A DNA stretch of 37,367 nucleotides from NCBI GenBank assembly GCA_903863885.1, contig CAIPEB010000575.1, positions 1-37,367 of the forward strand, read 5' to 3'. Positions 26,028-34,620 of this stretch are shown here, piece after piece; the stretch's first letter is position 1; each line of letters begins with the position of its first letter. Made by a program: the position numbers and the translations under genes. The DNA is from an uncultured Planctomycetaceae bacterium. GTDB taxonomy: Bacteria > Planctomycetota > Planctomycetia > Pirellulales > Pirellulaceae. Under the pieces are notes generated by a model, which did no database searches, was not told the origin of the DNA, and saw only the letters and a list, made by a program, of their open reading frames with translations.

Positions 26028-27092
26028 TCAATCGGCTGTTAAGACCACCTTTCCTGCGGCGCCTGCCAATGCGAGGTCATACGCTTCGCGCAGTTGGCTG
26101 AGTCCGAGCGTCGCGGCAACCACAAAGCCGAGGTCAATACGTTTGCCTGCCACGAGCCGAAGGGCGATTCGGTAGTCCTGCAACGATCCGCCGGTCGTGC
26201 CGGTGACCTGAAAGTTGCCGTAATGTATGGCGTTCGTGTCGCAGGGGACAGGGCCGGAGTTCTTCGGCAATCCGCCGAACAGGCACAATCGGCCGAACGG
26301 AGCCAGAAGTTGGATCGCTTCGCTTTGCACCGCTGCGATCGGACAGGCCGTGACGATGACGTCCGCGCCTTGACCGTCCGTGGCACTCAGCACGCGCTCA
26401 CGGAGATGCTCGTGCTGCGGGTTGATCGTCACGTCGCAACCGAGACGCCGGGCCTGTTCAAGCCTATCGTCGGCCGGATCGACCATTACGACCTTCCCGG
26501 CCCCGGAAATGTTGAACAACTTCGCGTGCAACAGACCCATCGGTCCTGCGCCGAAGATCACCACGCGATCCCCAAGAACAACCCGCGATTCCCGCACGCT
26601 GTTGACCACGCAAGAAAACGGCTCAAGCAGTGAAGCCTGATCGTCCGAGATTTCGGGGGGCAGCGGAACGACATTTCCCTGGCGAATAAAGACGCCGGGA
26701 ATTCGCACGAATGGCGAGTGGGAACCGTCGCGATCAATGCCAAAGGCCGTGTAGGTCGGACAATAGTTGGCCCGACCGCGACTGCAGGCGTCACACCGTC
26801 CGCAGCCCGCATTGGGAACAACTCCGACTCGCTGCCCGACGGTGAACCCGGTGACTTGGGATCCAACTTCCGCGATCGTGCCCGCGAATTCGTGTCCCAG
26901 CACAATCTGCTGACCGTCTCGGAGCTTTCTGTGTCCGGCCCGTACGATCTTTACGTCCGTTGCACAGATCGATGTCGCTCCGACTCGCAGGAGCATTTCA
27001 TCGTCGCGGATCCGCGGTACCGGGATCTCCGTAATCGAAAGCGCGCCGCCTTGGGTGTAGCTCGCGGCAAGCATTGAGGCAGTGAAACTCAT
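26028..27092 (-). CDS. Zinc-dependent medium-chain alcohol/polyol dehydrogenase
   Basis: The protein has 354 residues. It shows the medium-chain dehydrogenase pattern: catalytic zinc ligands Cys43 (SICATD), His67 and Glu68 (GHEFAG), a structural zinc set Cys97, Cys100, Cys103 and Cys111, and an NAD-binding loop VIFGAGPMG. The overall look is that of sorbitol, threonine or L-idonate-type dehydrogenases, so oxidation of a sugar alcohol or sugar acid is likely. Its ATG overlaps the stop of the upstream IolG-like gene by 4 nt (ATGA), indicating translational coupling. A second in-frame ATG six codons later is possible. Confidence 0.88.
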   Translation of the reverse strand: MSFTASMLAASYTQGGALSITEIPVPRIRDDEMLLRVGATSICATDVKIVRAGHRKLRDGQQIVLGHEFAGTIAEVGSQVTGFTVGQRVGVVPNAGCGRCDACSRGRANYCPTYTAFGIDRDGSHSPFVRIPGVFIRQGNVVPLPPEISDDQASLLEPFSCVVNSVRESRVVLGDRVVIFGAGPMGLLHAKLFNISGAGKVVMVDPADDRLEQARRLGCDVTINPQHEHLRERVLSATDGQGADVIVTACPIAAVQSEAIQLLAPFGRLCLFGGLPKNSGPVPCDTNAIHYGNFQVTGTTGGSLQDYRIALRLVAGKRIDLGFVVAATLGLSQLREAYDLALAGAAGKVVLTAD

Positions 27093-28135
27093 CGGCCTGT
27101 AACTCCCGGCTCGTCCATTCGAACGGGGCGACGCTGGGCAATCGACAGGTTGCCCGCGTTCACCACCATCACGGCCGCCTTGCCGTCCACTCCCGTGGCA
27201 CGAGGCGTCCGGTTATCAAGAACACAGTTTACGAAGTCTTCGTCCTCGGCGCGGTAAGCATCGGCGAACAGGTCGCTCCAACTGCGAACCACCTTCGATG
27301 CACTTCCCGACGCGGTGAAACTCGTGACGGAATCCGAGTGCAGGTGCCCGACCGTAATCAGGCCCTTTTCCCCCAGTACTTCGCAACGGGCATCGTATCC
27401 ATACTGGACGCCCTGAGCACCGCAGATTGTACCCTGCATGCCGTTTCGCAACCTTGCGCAAAGCACCACGTTGTCGTAGAAATCGGGAAAGGTGCTCTTC
27501 GCGTCCGGCGATCGGAAGTTGCCGCCGATCGCGTAGACCTCCTCGAACTCGCTGCCGCTGAACCATCGCAGCGTATCGATGTCGTGACTGTTGACCTCGG
27601 ACAGCGGGCCGTTGCTCTGGCGGATGTCGTACATCCAGGGCTTGGGAGTCGTCGGTCCGTGCGTCAGAGACTTGACGAGCACGACACGGCCAATTTCCCC
27701 GGATTCCACCCGCGCCTTGGCCGCTGCAAAGCTCGCGTCGAATCGCCGCATGAAGCCAATCTGCAGTTTGACTCCGCCCCGCTCGACCGCGGCGATCATC
27801 TCGTCGCATTCGGGAGCGTTCATCGCCATCGGCTTTTCGCAGAGAATGTGTTTTCCCGCGGCGGCAGCGGCCACGACGATCGCACAATGCAGTTCGCTCG
27901 GCGTCGCCACGACCACAGCGCCGACGCGAGGGTCGGCGATCGCTTCGCGGTACTCGGCGTGGAACTCCGCATCGGGCAGTTCGGCAGCGATTCGCGTGCG
28001 GGTCTCAGCGTGTGGCTCCACGACGGATACCAGTTCGGCGCGCGCGATGCGGCCGGAAGAAAAATTGCGGGCATGAATCATCCCAGCGCGACCGCCGCCT
28101 ATCACGCAGATGCCCAAATGGGGAACGCGTTGCAT
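27089..28135 (-). CDS. Gfo/Idh/MocA oxidoreductase, inositol 2-dehydrogenase (IolG)-like
   Basis: The protein has 348 residues. It has a Rossmann loop IGGGRAGMIHARN near 12-24, the catalytic-lysine motif GKHILCEKPM (Lys101), and NSHDIDTLRW with His184 and Asp187. The HDxD motif followed by LRW and FSGSE strongly resembles myo- or scyllo-inositol 2-dehydrogenases and related sugar dehydrogenases. Expected reaction: NAD(P)-linked oxidation of a ring hydroxyl to a ketone. It lies 33 nt after the small CPKC protein gene and overlaps the zinc dehydrogenase by 4 nt. No inosose dehydratase set (IolE/IolD/IolB) is recognised nearby, apart from generic TIM barrels, so true inositol catabolism is not established. 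Confidence 0.87.
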   Translation of the reverse strand: MQRVPHLGICVIGGGRAGMIHARNFSSGRIARAELVSVVEPHAETRTRIAAELPDAEFHAEYREAIADPRVGAVVVATPSELHCAIVVAAAAAGKHILCEKPMAMNAPECDEMIAAVERGGVKLQIGFMRRFDASFAAAKARVESGEIGRVVLVKSLTHGPTTPKPWMYDIRQSNGPLSEVNSHDIDTLRWFSGSEFEEVYAIGGNFRSPDAKSTFPDFYDNVVLCARLRNGMQGTICGAQGVQYGYDARCEVLGEKGLITVGHLHSDSVTSFTASGSASKVVRSWSDLFADAYRAEDEDFVNCVLDNRTPRATGVDGKAAVMVVNAGNLSIAQRRPVRMDEPGVTGR

Positions 28136-28168
28136 GCTTCATCCTCAAAAGTGGTTATTTCCGCACCT

Positions 28169-28675
28169 TCACAACTCTGCGAATGCGACGACGTAGTTCT
28201 TGCCGAAGTGTTTCGCGCACTTGGGGCACGTCGTGTAGAAAAAGTACAGCTTCCGCATCGTGCGCCCCTGGGAAGAAACCCAATTGCACATCTCCTTGGC
28301 CCATTTTCCCGCGTCGCGATACGGGCCCTCAAAGACCTTGGCGACGAAGTTGCCGGAGATTCGCACCATCTCGGCATCGGGAACGTCCTTGGCGACCAGA
28401 AAGAAATGCTCTCCGCGCCACGGACTTGGATCGGTGGAGAGAATCAAATAGCGATCGGGGCAGTCTGCCGCGGCCGCCAGGACCTTCTTCCAAGTGCGCG
28501 TGAGGACCCCGCCCATGTTCAGCGGTATGTGCATGAAGTTGACTGTCGTGGCACGCACAAACGGGCAATCTTTGAACTCGATCTCGATGCCGTCCCAGAG
28601 GGAGGCATCAAACCGCGGACAGCACTCGGTTTCCGTGCGATCCATGTTCATCAGCGGCAGAACATTGGCAACCAT
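28169..28675 (-). CDS. Conserved-looking protein of unknown function with a C-terminal CPKC motif
   Basis: The protein has 168 residues with no signal peptide or membrane segment. No confident family assignment. It has Cys pairs in the N-terminal third (Cys18/Cys19, Cys37), a central strand-helix pattern (FVAKVFEGPYRDAGKWAKEM, about 110-129) that recalls small-molecule-binding GyrI-like folds, and CPKC at 150-153 followed by AKHFGKNYVVAFA. CPKC could bind zinc or act as a redox dithiol; this is inference. ATG 28675 is chosen because AAAGGTGA (28680-28687, minus) lies 4 nt upstream; the earlier in-frame ATG at 28690 has no such site. The ribosome site overlaps the stop codon of the upstream lyase gene, so the two are probably translationally coupled. 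Confidence 0.72.
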   Translation of the reverse strand: MVANVLPLMNMDRTETECCPRFDASLWDGIEIEFKDCPFVRATTVNFMHIPLNMGGVLTRTWKKVLAAAADCPDRYLILSTDPSPWRGEHFFLVAKDVPDAEMVRISGNFVAKVFEGPYRDAGKWAKEMCNWVSSQGRTMRKLYFFYTTCPKCAKHFGKNYVVAFAEL

Positions 28676-28679
28676 GGCT

Positions 28680-28687
28680 TCACCTTT
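28680..28687 (-). promoter_or_regulatory. Ribosome binding site overlapping the lyase stop codon
   Basis: AAAGGTGA on the minus strand ends with the TGA that stops the upstream lyase gene and lies 4 nt before ATG 28675. It decides the start of the CPKC protein and implies coupled translation. Confidence 0.65.
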
Positions 28688-31229
28688 CATTGATCAACGT
28701 CTGGATTTCGACTGGCGTCAGCGGCGTTTGTTCGCCCAGGGGTTCGATCAGCGTGCGAAAACTCGCCCGCTGTCCGCGGATACGCGCGATGAGCATCGGC
28801 TTGAGGTCGGTTGGCGAATTGGTCGGACCCTCTGCCATGAGAATCTCAATTGAGCCGTTTTGCGGCACAATCCATACGCGGAGTCTGCGCCGCAACGATT
28901 CGAAGTCCAGGTGGGCCGGCTGCTCAACGCGCGCCGAGGCTTTCAATTTCACGTGCTGATACCCGCACCGCTGGCCGAGCTCGCCGCTCTGTTGCGCGAG
29001 TTTCGGTTCGCTGGCCGTGTTCTGGCCGTCGATGTGCAAGACATAATCGAACTGGTGCTCGGTCGAGTCCGGGTCCTTCGGTCCGGGTTCGTCCGCGTCG
29101 GGGCTGATCTCGAAATGATCCACGAGTGCGCGGGGCGCAAGTCGAATTTCGCGCCGCAGTACCCAGCCCGGATACGCCGCGCGGCACTCGGCCGATGCCA
29201 GTCTCTTATCTGCGTCAAACGCCAGCAACTTGCCGATGACCCGCTGATCGGCGCGGTCCGCGGGCCACATCGAATCCCGTTTACCGGCCGGTTGCTGTGA
29301 TTTCCCGTCGATGATCACTGTGTTGTGGCTGATCGTGTGTGAAGTCCATTCCTTTTTCCAGCTGGATTCGTATGGCATGCTTCCGTAATGCGGGATCCAC
29401 TGACGGCCTTGCGCGTACACGGCGACGCTCAACTTGTCGGGATGGCCGTGGCCGCCGCCATAGGGTCCATACGATAGCGCGACCGCCAGTGCCTGCGGTT
29501 CGGAGGTGAAATCGCCGGCCGTCTGCCGCAGGACGGCCAGTCCGCTCGAGGGAAGCAATGTGCTGCCGTTACGGAAGATGCCCGTGTTTCCGACCACGCG
29601 ATCGCGCCACTCCGAATCCGCTTCGGCCGAAACTTGCGGGGCGGCTTCTTCCGGAGTGTCGTACACGAGCCAATGCCAGTCGCGGGCATCGTCGTCCTTA
29701 TAATCCTGCGGCTCACGAGTGACGGGCGTTCCATCACGGAACAACTGTGACTTGTCTCCGTCGACGACCAACCGGAACTGGTACGTCCGTCCGACTTCCG
29801 CGAGTTGATCGTTCAGGTAATACGACCTGCGAAATGCTCGATTATGAGGATTGACGCGCCATACGAGCCAGGCTCTCTCGTCCTTGCCTGAATCCTGCAA
29901 GCGTGTCATGCGCCATTCCAGCGTGTATTGGCCGCCGGGTTCGGCTGCCAGAGCAAAGCGGTCCGGTTGCCGCTCTCCAGAGTCCGATGCAGTCAACTTC
30001 TCAGCCGAATTCTCGAAGGAAGCATCGAGGTCAGACCAGCGTACGGGTTGCCCGTTCAATCGGACCGCATCGTATTCGAATTGGTAGCGGTAGTAGTGCA
30101 GGAAGCCGACGCGATCGCCGTATCCGGTGTCACGCCTCAGCAGCCGTCCGACGCACGGGTCGTGATAGCGGTTCCACGCGATCAGGTAAGACGAGTTTGG
30201 ATGCAGCGGACCTCGATCGCTGTCGCCCAACGCGATGTAGCTGAAGTCGGGAAAAGCCATGTAGAACGGCGTTTCAAACATCATGCGGAACGACTTGGGG
30301 GCGTCGCTCGTGTCGGTGACGTAATGGCAGTCCTCGTCCTTCAAGCGATCGTTGGGGACCTGTAATCCGTAGAGATCGACTCCGCAGTGCAGCATGGCTT
30401 CGGTGAACGGCAGCAGCGCACCGATGACAAAATGGTGGTAACCCACCGACCGCTCCCAGAAAAGTCCATCATCGCGGATGTCGTGAGCGACCAGATGCTT
30501 GAAACCGTACCGGCTGTTGACGGCGTAATCGACGAACTGCTGATCCCGCAGCGCGAGCCCGACCAGTCCGACGGTTCCCAGATGCCACGCCTGGAAGTTG
30601 TAGCAGCGGTAATGCAGATCGCGGATGCGGGAGTCGTGCTCATAGTCGGTGATTAGAAAGCACTCGACCAGTCGGCGAAGCAGATCCTGCTCAACGTGCT
30701 TCCGCTGTTCGGCCGAGAATACGCCGCTGTCGACAACCAGGTCGTAGGCTTCGACAATCGACTGAGCCCAGATGGCTTCGTACAACGGAGACTGCGTGAA
30801 GACGCGGCATCTGTTGTTGGTCCACTCCAAAGTGGGATAGAGATCCGCGTAGGCCAGCAGGCCGTCTCGGACCCAGGCGGCCTGCTCCGCTGAACCGCTG
30901 AACGCGTGGCCCAGTCCAACGTCACGGAGCCTGGATGCCACCGACCAGTGCTTTTCGTCGCCCTTTGCCGGGAGAGCGCCGAGAGGCTTGCTCGCCTCGC
31001 GGGCTGCATCGCCGGTCAGTTTGTCCAGTGTCTTCTTCGCCCAGGCATGGTTCGCAGCTTTCTGCCGGGCTTTCGCGATATCGCCCGGCGTAATTGCAAG
31101 GTAAGGATGACGCGGTGGAATGTTCAGTGTCGCAAGTGACTCGCTGCTCCGCGCCGAAGGGCCCGTACTGCAAGCAAGAATCGCGATGAAAACGAAGAGA
31201 ATCCGGATCGATTTTTGAGGCTGCACCAC
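28680..31229 (-). CDS. Secreted heparinase II/III-type polysaccharide lyase with alginate-lyase-like N-terminal domain and an inserted beta-sandwich
   Basis: The protein has 849 residues. It starts with GTG 31229 (GTG GTG), with GGAG about 8 nt upstream. Residues 1-27 form a signal peptide; ILAC near residue 20 may be a lipobox, so it could be a lipoprotein. An alpha/alpha-toroid lyase domain follows (to about 375), with NFQAWHLG and FWERSVGYHHF, where polysaccharide lyases carry the neutralising Asn/His and catalytic Tyr. About 380-510 is an extra concanavalin/LamG-like region. The heparinase II/III beta-sheet domain comes next, with GGGHGHPDKLS (591-601) and TISHNTVIIDG. Such enzymes cleave uronic-acid-containing glycans by beta-elimination. 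It is the first gene of the long minus-strand cluster and divergent from the GH106-like and PL11 genes, implying one glycan target. The exact PL family is uncertain. Confidence 0.85.
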   Translation of the reverse strand: MVQPQKSIRILFVFIAILACSTGPSARSSESLATLNIPPRHPYLAITPGDIAKARQKAANHAWAKKTLDKLTGDAAREASKPLGALPAKGDEKHWSVASRLRDVGLGHAFSGSAEQAAWVRDGLLAYADLYPTLEWTNNRCRVFTQSPLYEAIWAQSIVEAYDLVVDSGVFSAEQRKHVEQDLLRRLVECFLITDYEHDSRIRDLHYRCYNFQAWHLGTVGLVGLALRDQQFVDYAVNSRYGFKHLVAHDIRDDGLFWERSVGYHHFVIGALLPFTEAMLHCGVDLYGLQVPNDRLKDEDCHYVTDTSDAPKSFRMMFETPFYMAFPDFSYIALGDSDRGPLHPNSSYLIAWNRYHDPCVGRLLRRDTGYGDRVGFLHYYRYQFEYDAVRLNGQPVRWSDLDASFENSAEKLTASDSGERQPDRFALAAEPGGQYTLEWRMTRLQDSGKDERAWLVWRVNPHNRAFRRSYYLNDQLAEVGRTYQFRLVVDGDKSQLFRDGTPVTREPQDYKDDDARDWHWLVYDTPEEAAPQVSAEADSEWRDRVVGNTGIFRNGSTLLPSSGLAVLRQTAGDFTSEPQALAVALSYGPYGGGHGHPDKLSVAVYAQGRQWIPHYGSMPYESSWKKEWTSHTISHNTVIIDGKSQQPAGKRDSMWPADRADQRVIGKLLAFDADKRLASAECRAAYPGWVLRREIRLAPRALVDHFEISPDADEPGPKDPDSTEHQFDYVLHIDGQNTASEPKLAQQSGELGQRCGYQHVKLKASARVEQPAHLDFESLRRRLRVWIVPQNGSIEILMAEGPTNSPTDLKPMLIARIRGQRASFRTLIEPLGEQTPLTPVEIQTLINER

Positions 31230-31444
31230 AGGTCAAACTCCAGCAGGCCGTCAGCGTCGAAGTTGGCAGTGTCTTTTCGAACGCCGATGCACAGGCCGCC
31301 ATCCTACCAGTTCGGCGAATCAAAGAAAAACATGCCTGAAATCACCCGCTGCGTCATGCGCATCGACTGGTTGCGACGGCGGTCGCGGCGTGGTAACACA
31401 CGGTCTGAAAATCACCCCTTGGTTCCGATACGGAGACACACGAG
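31230..31444. promoter_or_regulatory. Divergent intergenic region that should hold promoters for both glycan operons
   Basis: The 215-nt gap separates the two outward-facing gene sets, so promoters for both must lie here or nearby. No strong -35/-10 pair, operator palindrome or terminator was recognised by eye. On the plus strand TTGCGA is followed 17 nt later by TAACAC, a weak match only. Confidence 0.5.
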
Positions 31445-34400
31445 ATGAAATCCGCGCGCGTAGTGCTCGCCGCCGTGATCTTCACTGCGTCATTGGCGGT
31501 ACTGCAATCGTCGAACGCGTCTGAATCCGACCCGCTTTTCCAATCGTTTCAATCGCCTGCGAATGCCTATCGGGGAAAACCGTTCTGGTCGTGGAACGGC
31601 AAGCTGGATAAGGAAGAGTTGCTGCGGCAGATGCGGGTTATTCAGCAGATGGGGTTCGGCGGCTTCTTCATGCACAGCCGCACGGGGCTTGCCACCGAAT
31701 ACCTTGGTGATGAGTGGTTCAACCTCGTCAATGTGTGCGCGGACGAGGCGGAAAAACTCGGCCTTGAAGCATGGTTGTACGACGAAGACCGCTGGCCGAG
31801 CGGTTCCGCTGGCGGCAAGGTCACCAGGGATCCGCAGTATCGAACGCGGTATCTGCGATTGACCGTTGTTCCGGGCGGGCAATTCACGTGGTCGGACGAC
31901 ATTCTGGCGGCGTTCGCAGCCAGCGTCGATGGAATCAACTTCCACGATGCGGTCCGCATCGTTAAGGAGACCGACCCGAAGCAGTTTGCGGATCGCTCGG
32001 TGCTGAAATTCACGGTGCAGTTGATGCAGCCGAACAGCTTTTACAACGGTGCCACTTACCTGGATACCATGAATCCCAAGGCAACCGCCAGATTCATCGA
32101 GGTCACGCACGATCAATACGCGCAGCGCTGCGGGGCGAGGCTGGGGAAGTCGATCAAGGGCATCTTCACCGATGAGCCGCATCGCGGAATGATCATGAGT
32201 ACGTTCGGTGCCGCGGGGGACAATCCCGAATGGCTTGTTCCCTGGAGCGACGGGCTTCCCGCGACCTATCAGAAGCGGTTCGGTGCCGATCTGATCGATC
32301 AACTTCCCGAACTGTTTCTGCGCAAGGACGGCGAGGCGGTCAGTCCGGTGAAGTGGCAGTATGTCGAGACGGCCCAGCAGATGTTTCTCGATAATTTTGT
32401 GCGGCCGATCAACGACTGGTGCGAGCAGCACCACGTCATCCTCACGGGGCACGTGTTGCACGAGGATACCCTGGCATGCCAGGTGGTGCCGAATGGTTCG
32501 ATGATGCGCAACTATGAATACATGGGTTATCCGGGCATCGACCTGCTGACCGAAGGCAACCGGAATTACTGGGTTGCGAAACAACTCGACTCGGCCGCCC
32601 ATCAGTTCGGGCGCAAATGGCGCATGAGCGAACTGTACGGAGTCACGGGCTGGCAGTTCAATTTCGAGTCGCACAAGAACGTGGGCGACTGGCAGGCGCT
32701 GTTCGGCATCAACTTGCGCTGCCCGCATTTGTCGTGGTACACGATGAAAGGAGAAGCAAAGCGAGATTACCCGGCCAGCATTCTGCACCAATCGGCGTGG
32801 TGGCCGTATTACAACTTTGTCGAAACGTATTTCGCGCGTCTGGGATTGCTGATGCAGGCAGGCGAGCCGGCGACGGACGTGCTCGTCGTCAATCCTGTCG
32901 AGTCCTTGTGGGCGCAGATCCGGCCGGGGTGGTGCAACGGTCTGTCTTCGGCCGACCCGCGACTGCAGCAGCTCGAAAAGGCCTACCAGCAGCTGTTCCA
33001 GTGGCTGACGGGACACCAGATCGACTTCGATTACGGTGACGAGGACCACATCGCCAGGCACGGCCAGGTTGCGAAGGCGAACGACGGCAAGCCGCGGTTG
33101 CAGATCGGCCAGGCGAAATACCGCACGGTCATCGTGCCGCAGATGGATACGATTCGATCGACGACGCTGGAAAAGCTCGAACAGTTTCTCGCGGCCGGCG
33201 GTTCCGTCATCGTGACGCAGTCGCCTCCTCAGTATGTCGATGCCAAGCGAAACGAGCGGGCCTCGAAAATGGCCGGCGCGAAGTTGGTGCCCTTCGAGGC
33301 GGCCGCTTTGTTGAAGGCCGTGAGTGCCGCAGTTCCGGCCGTGATCGAAGTCGTTGATGCAGACAACCGCCCGGTGGAGGATGTCCTGGCCCGCGTCTGG
33401 CAGCAGGGGGACAAGACCATCGTCGTCGCACTGAACAGCAATCGGGCGAGACCTCGCCCCGGGGCAACGATTCGGTTTGCAGGAGCCGGGGCCGTCGAAA
33501 AATGGAGTTGCGTGTCCGGGGCGCGCGAGCGGATCCCGAGCAGCCAAAGCAAGCCGGGAATACTCGAAGTCAAGTATGACTTTCCCGCCGGCGGTGAACT
33601 CGCATTGGTTACGGCTAAGGCAAGCGGCAGCGAAACGGCAGCGCGTCCCGCTGCAAAGTATGTGGACGAATCGATCAAGGGACCACTCGAGTTCGAACTT
33701 GCCGAACCGAACGTCTGCGTGCTCGACCGAGTTCGATTCCGCGTGGACGATGTGGCATGGCAGTCCGACAGGGAGATCCTGAAGGCGGACCAGGCAATCC
33801 GTGATCTGCTGAAACTGCCGCGGCGCGGAGGCGAGATGCTGCAGCCCTGGTTTGTGGCACAGCAGAAGCCGACGCCGAAGGCGCGAGTGACACTCGACTA
33901 CGATTTCCAGATTGGGACGATGCCGAAAAACGACATCGAATTGGCGCTGGAGACGCCGGAGTTGTTCGACGTCAAGGTCAACGGCACCGCGCTCGACAAG
34001 CAGCAGACAAACGGATGGTGGGTCGATCCCTGCTTCGTGCGTGTGAAACTGCCGCTCGCGATGCTGCGAACCGGCGACAACTCGATTGAGGTGAGCGGTC
34101 AGTTCCACGAGGCAGTCGATCTTGAAGCGATGTACCTGCTGGGGGCGTTCGGCGTAAAGATCGATGGGACCAAGCGGCGATTGGAGAAGTTGCCCGATCG
34201 ATTGGATATCGGAACGGTCGCCAACCAGGGGCTGCCGTTTTACGGGGGTGAGATTACGTATCGATTGCCCGTGCCAAAAGCGCCCGCGGCCGGCCAGAAG
34301 GTGCGGTTGTCCCTGCCCGCGTTCGAGGCGGCTTGTGTGATCGCCGGAGATTTCAGCGCCGAGCACATGATTGCGTGGCCGCCGATGGAAGCGGACGTTA

Positions 34401-34609
34401 CGGATCTCGTCAAGCAGGGAGGCGTGTTGCCGCTGAAGGTCGTGCTGACGCGGCGCAACACGTTCGGACCGCTGCACCTCGTGCCGATGCGCTCCGACGC
34501 ATATGGGCCCGGGCACTGGGTGACCGAGGGCGGCGCTTGGACCGATAGTTATCAACTCTGGCCGGCCGGTCTGCTCGAATCGCCCCGACTCGGATACGAG
34601 TCTCGTTGA
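31445..34609 (+). CDS. Secreted GH106-like glycoside hydrolase (putative alpha-L-rhamnosidase type)
   Basis: The protein has 1,054 residues. A signal peptide covers about residues 1-26. The catalytic part begins with PFWSWNG (46-52), then LLRQMRVIQQMGFGGFFMHSR, LYDEDRWPSGSAGG (from residue 111), IFTDEP (240-245), TGHVLHED (from 334) and MSELYG (Glu396). This series of a broad TIM-barrel start, acid-rich loops and late glutamate resembles the GH106/alpha-L-rhamnosidase-like group often annotated only as glycosyl hydrolase. C-terminal jelly-roll modules (about 815-905 and 935-1020) look like GH2-type sugar-binding domains. A role in removing terminal L-rhamnose from a pectic or similar glycan is inferred from family resemblance and the adjacent PL11 lyase. 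The ATG is preceded by GGAG. A 1,021-codon antisense frame also exists but lacks any domain or signal. Confidence 0.75.
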   Translation: MKSARVVLAAVIFTASLAVLQSSNASESDPLFQSFQSPANAYRGKPFWSWNGKLDKEELLRQMRVIQQMGFGGFFMHSRTGLATEYLGDEWFNLVNVCADEAEKLGLEAWLYDEDRWPSGSAGGKVTRDPQYRTRYLRLTVVPGGQFTWSDDILAAFAASVDGINFHDAVRIVKETDPKQFADRSVLKFTVQLMQPNSFYNGATYLDTMNPKATARFIEVTHDQYAQRCGARLGKSIKGIFTDEPHRGMIMSTFGAAGDNPEWLVPWSDGLPATYQKRFGADLIDQLPELFLRKDGEAVSPVKWQYVETAQQMFLDNFVRPINDWCEQHHVILTGHVLHEDTLACQVVPNGSMMRNYEYMGYPGIDLLTEGNRNYWVAKQLDSAAHQFGRKWRMSELYGVTGWQFNFESHKNVGDWQALFGINLRCPHLSWYTMKGEAKRDYPASILHQSAWWPYYNFVETYFARLGLLMQAGEPATDVLVVNPVESLWAQIRPGWCNGLSSADPRLQQLEKAYQQLFQWLTGHQIDFDYGDEDHIARHGQVAKANDGKPRLQIGQAKYRTVIVPQMDTIRSTTLEKLEQFLAAGGSVIVTQSPPQYVDAKRNERASKMAGAKLVPFEAAALLKAVSAAVPAVIEVVDADNRPVEDVLARVWQQGDKTIVVALNSNRARPRPGATIRFAGAGAVEKWSCVSGARERIPSSQSKPGILEVKYDFPAGGELALVTAKASGSETAARPAAKYVDESIKGPLEFELAEPNVCVLDRVRFRVDDVAWQSDREILKADQAIRDLLKLPRRGGEMLQPWFVAQQKPTPKARVTLDYDFQIGTMPKNDIELALETPELFDVKVNGTALDKQQTNGWWVDPCFVRVKLPLAMLRTGDNSIEVSGQFHEAVDLEAMYLLGAFGVKIDGTKRRLEKLPDRLDIGTVANQGLPFYGGEITYRLPVPKAPAAGQKVRLSLPAFEAACVIAGDFSAEHMIAWPPMEADVTDLVKQGGVLPLKVVLTRRNTFGPLHLVPMRSDAYGPGHWVTEGGAWTDSYQLWPAGLLESPRLGYESR

Positions 34610-34610
34610 G

Positions 34611-34615
34611 AGGAG
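34611..34615 (+). promoter_or_regulatory. Ribosome binding site deciding the PL11 lyase start
   Basis: AGGAG lies 5 nt before ATG 34621 and directly after the TGA (34607-34609) of the upstream glycosidase. The alternative TTG at 34606 overlaps that stop and has no such site. Confidence 0.7.
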
Positions 34616-34620
34616 CAGAC

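Noticed and set aside
26005-26031. TTG start extending the FGGY kinase by nine residues
   Set aside because: It overlaps the upstream stop codon and has no ribosome site; the ATG at 26004 places the ATPase motif at the usual distance from the N-terminus.
27338-28693. 451-codon plus-strand frame opposite the IolG-like and CPKC genes
   Set aside because: No motifs; it spans two real genes with good ribosome sites on the other strand.
31490-34555. 1,021-codon open frame antisense to the GH106-like gene
   Set aside because: It lacks a signal peptide, recognisable domains and a ribosome site. The plus strand has all three. Long antisense frames are expected at this base composition and codon bias.
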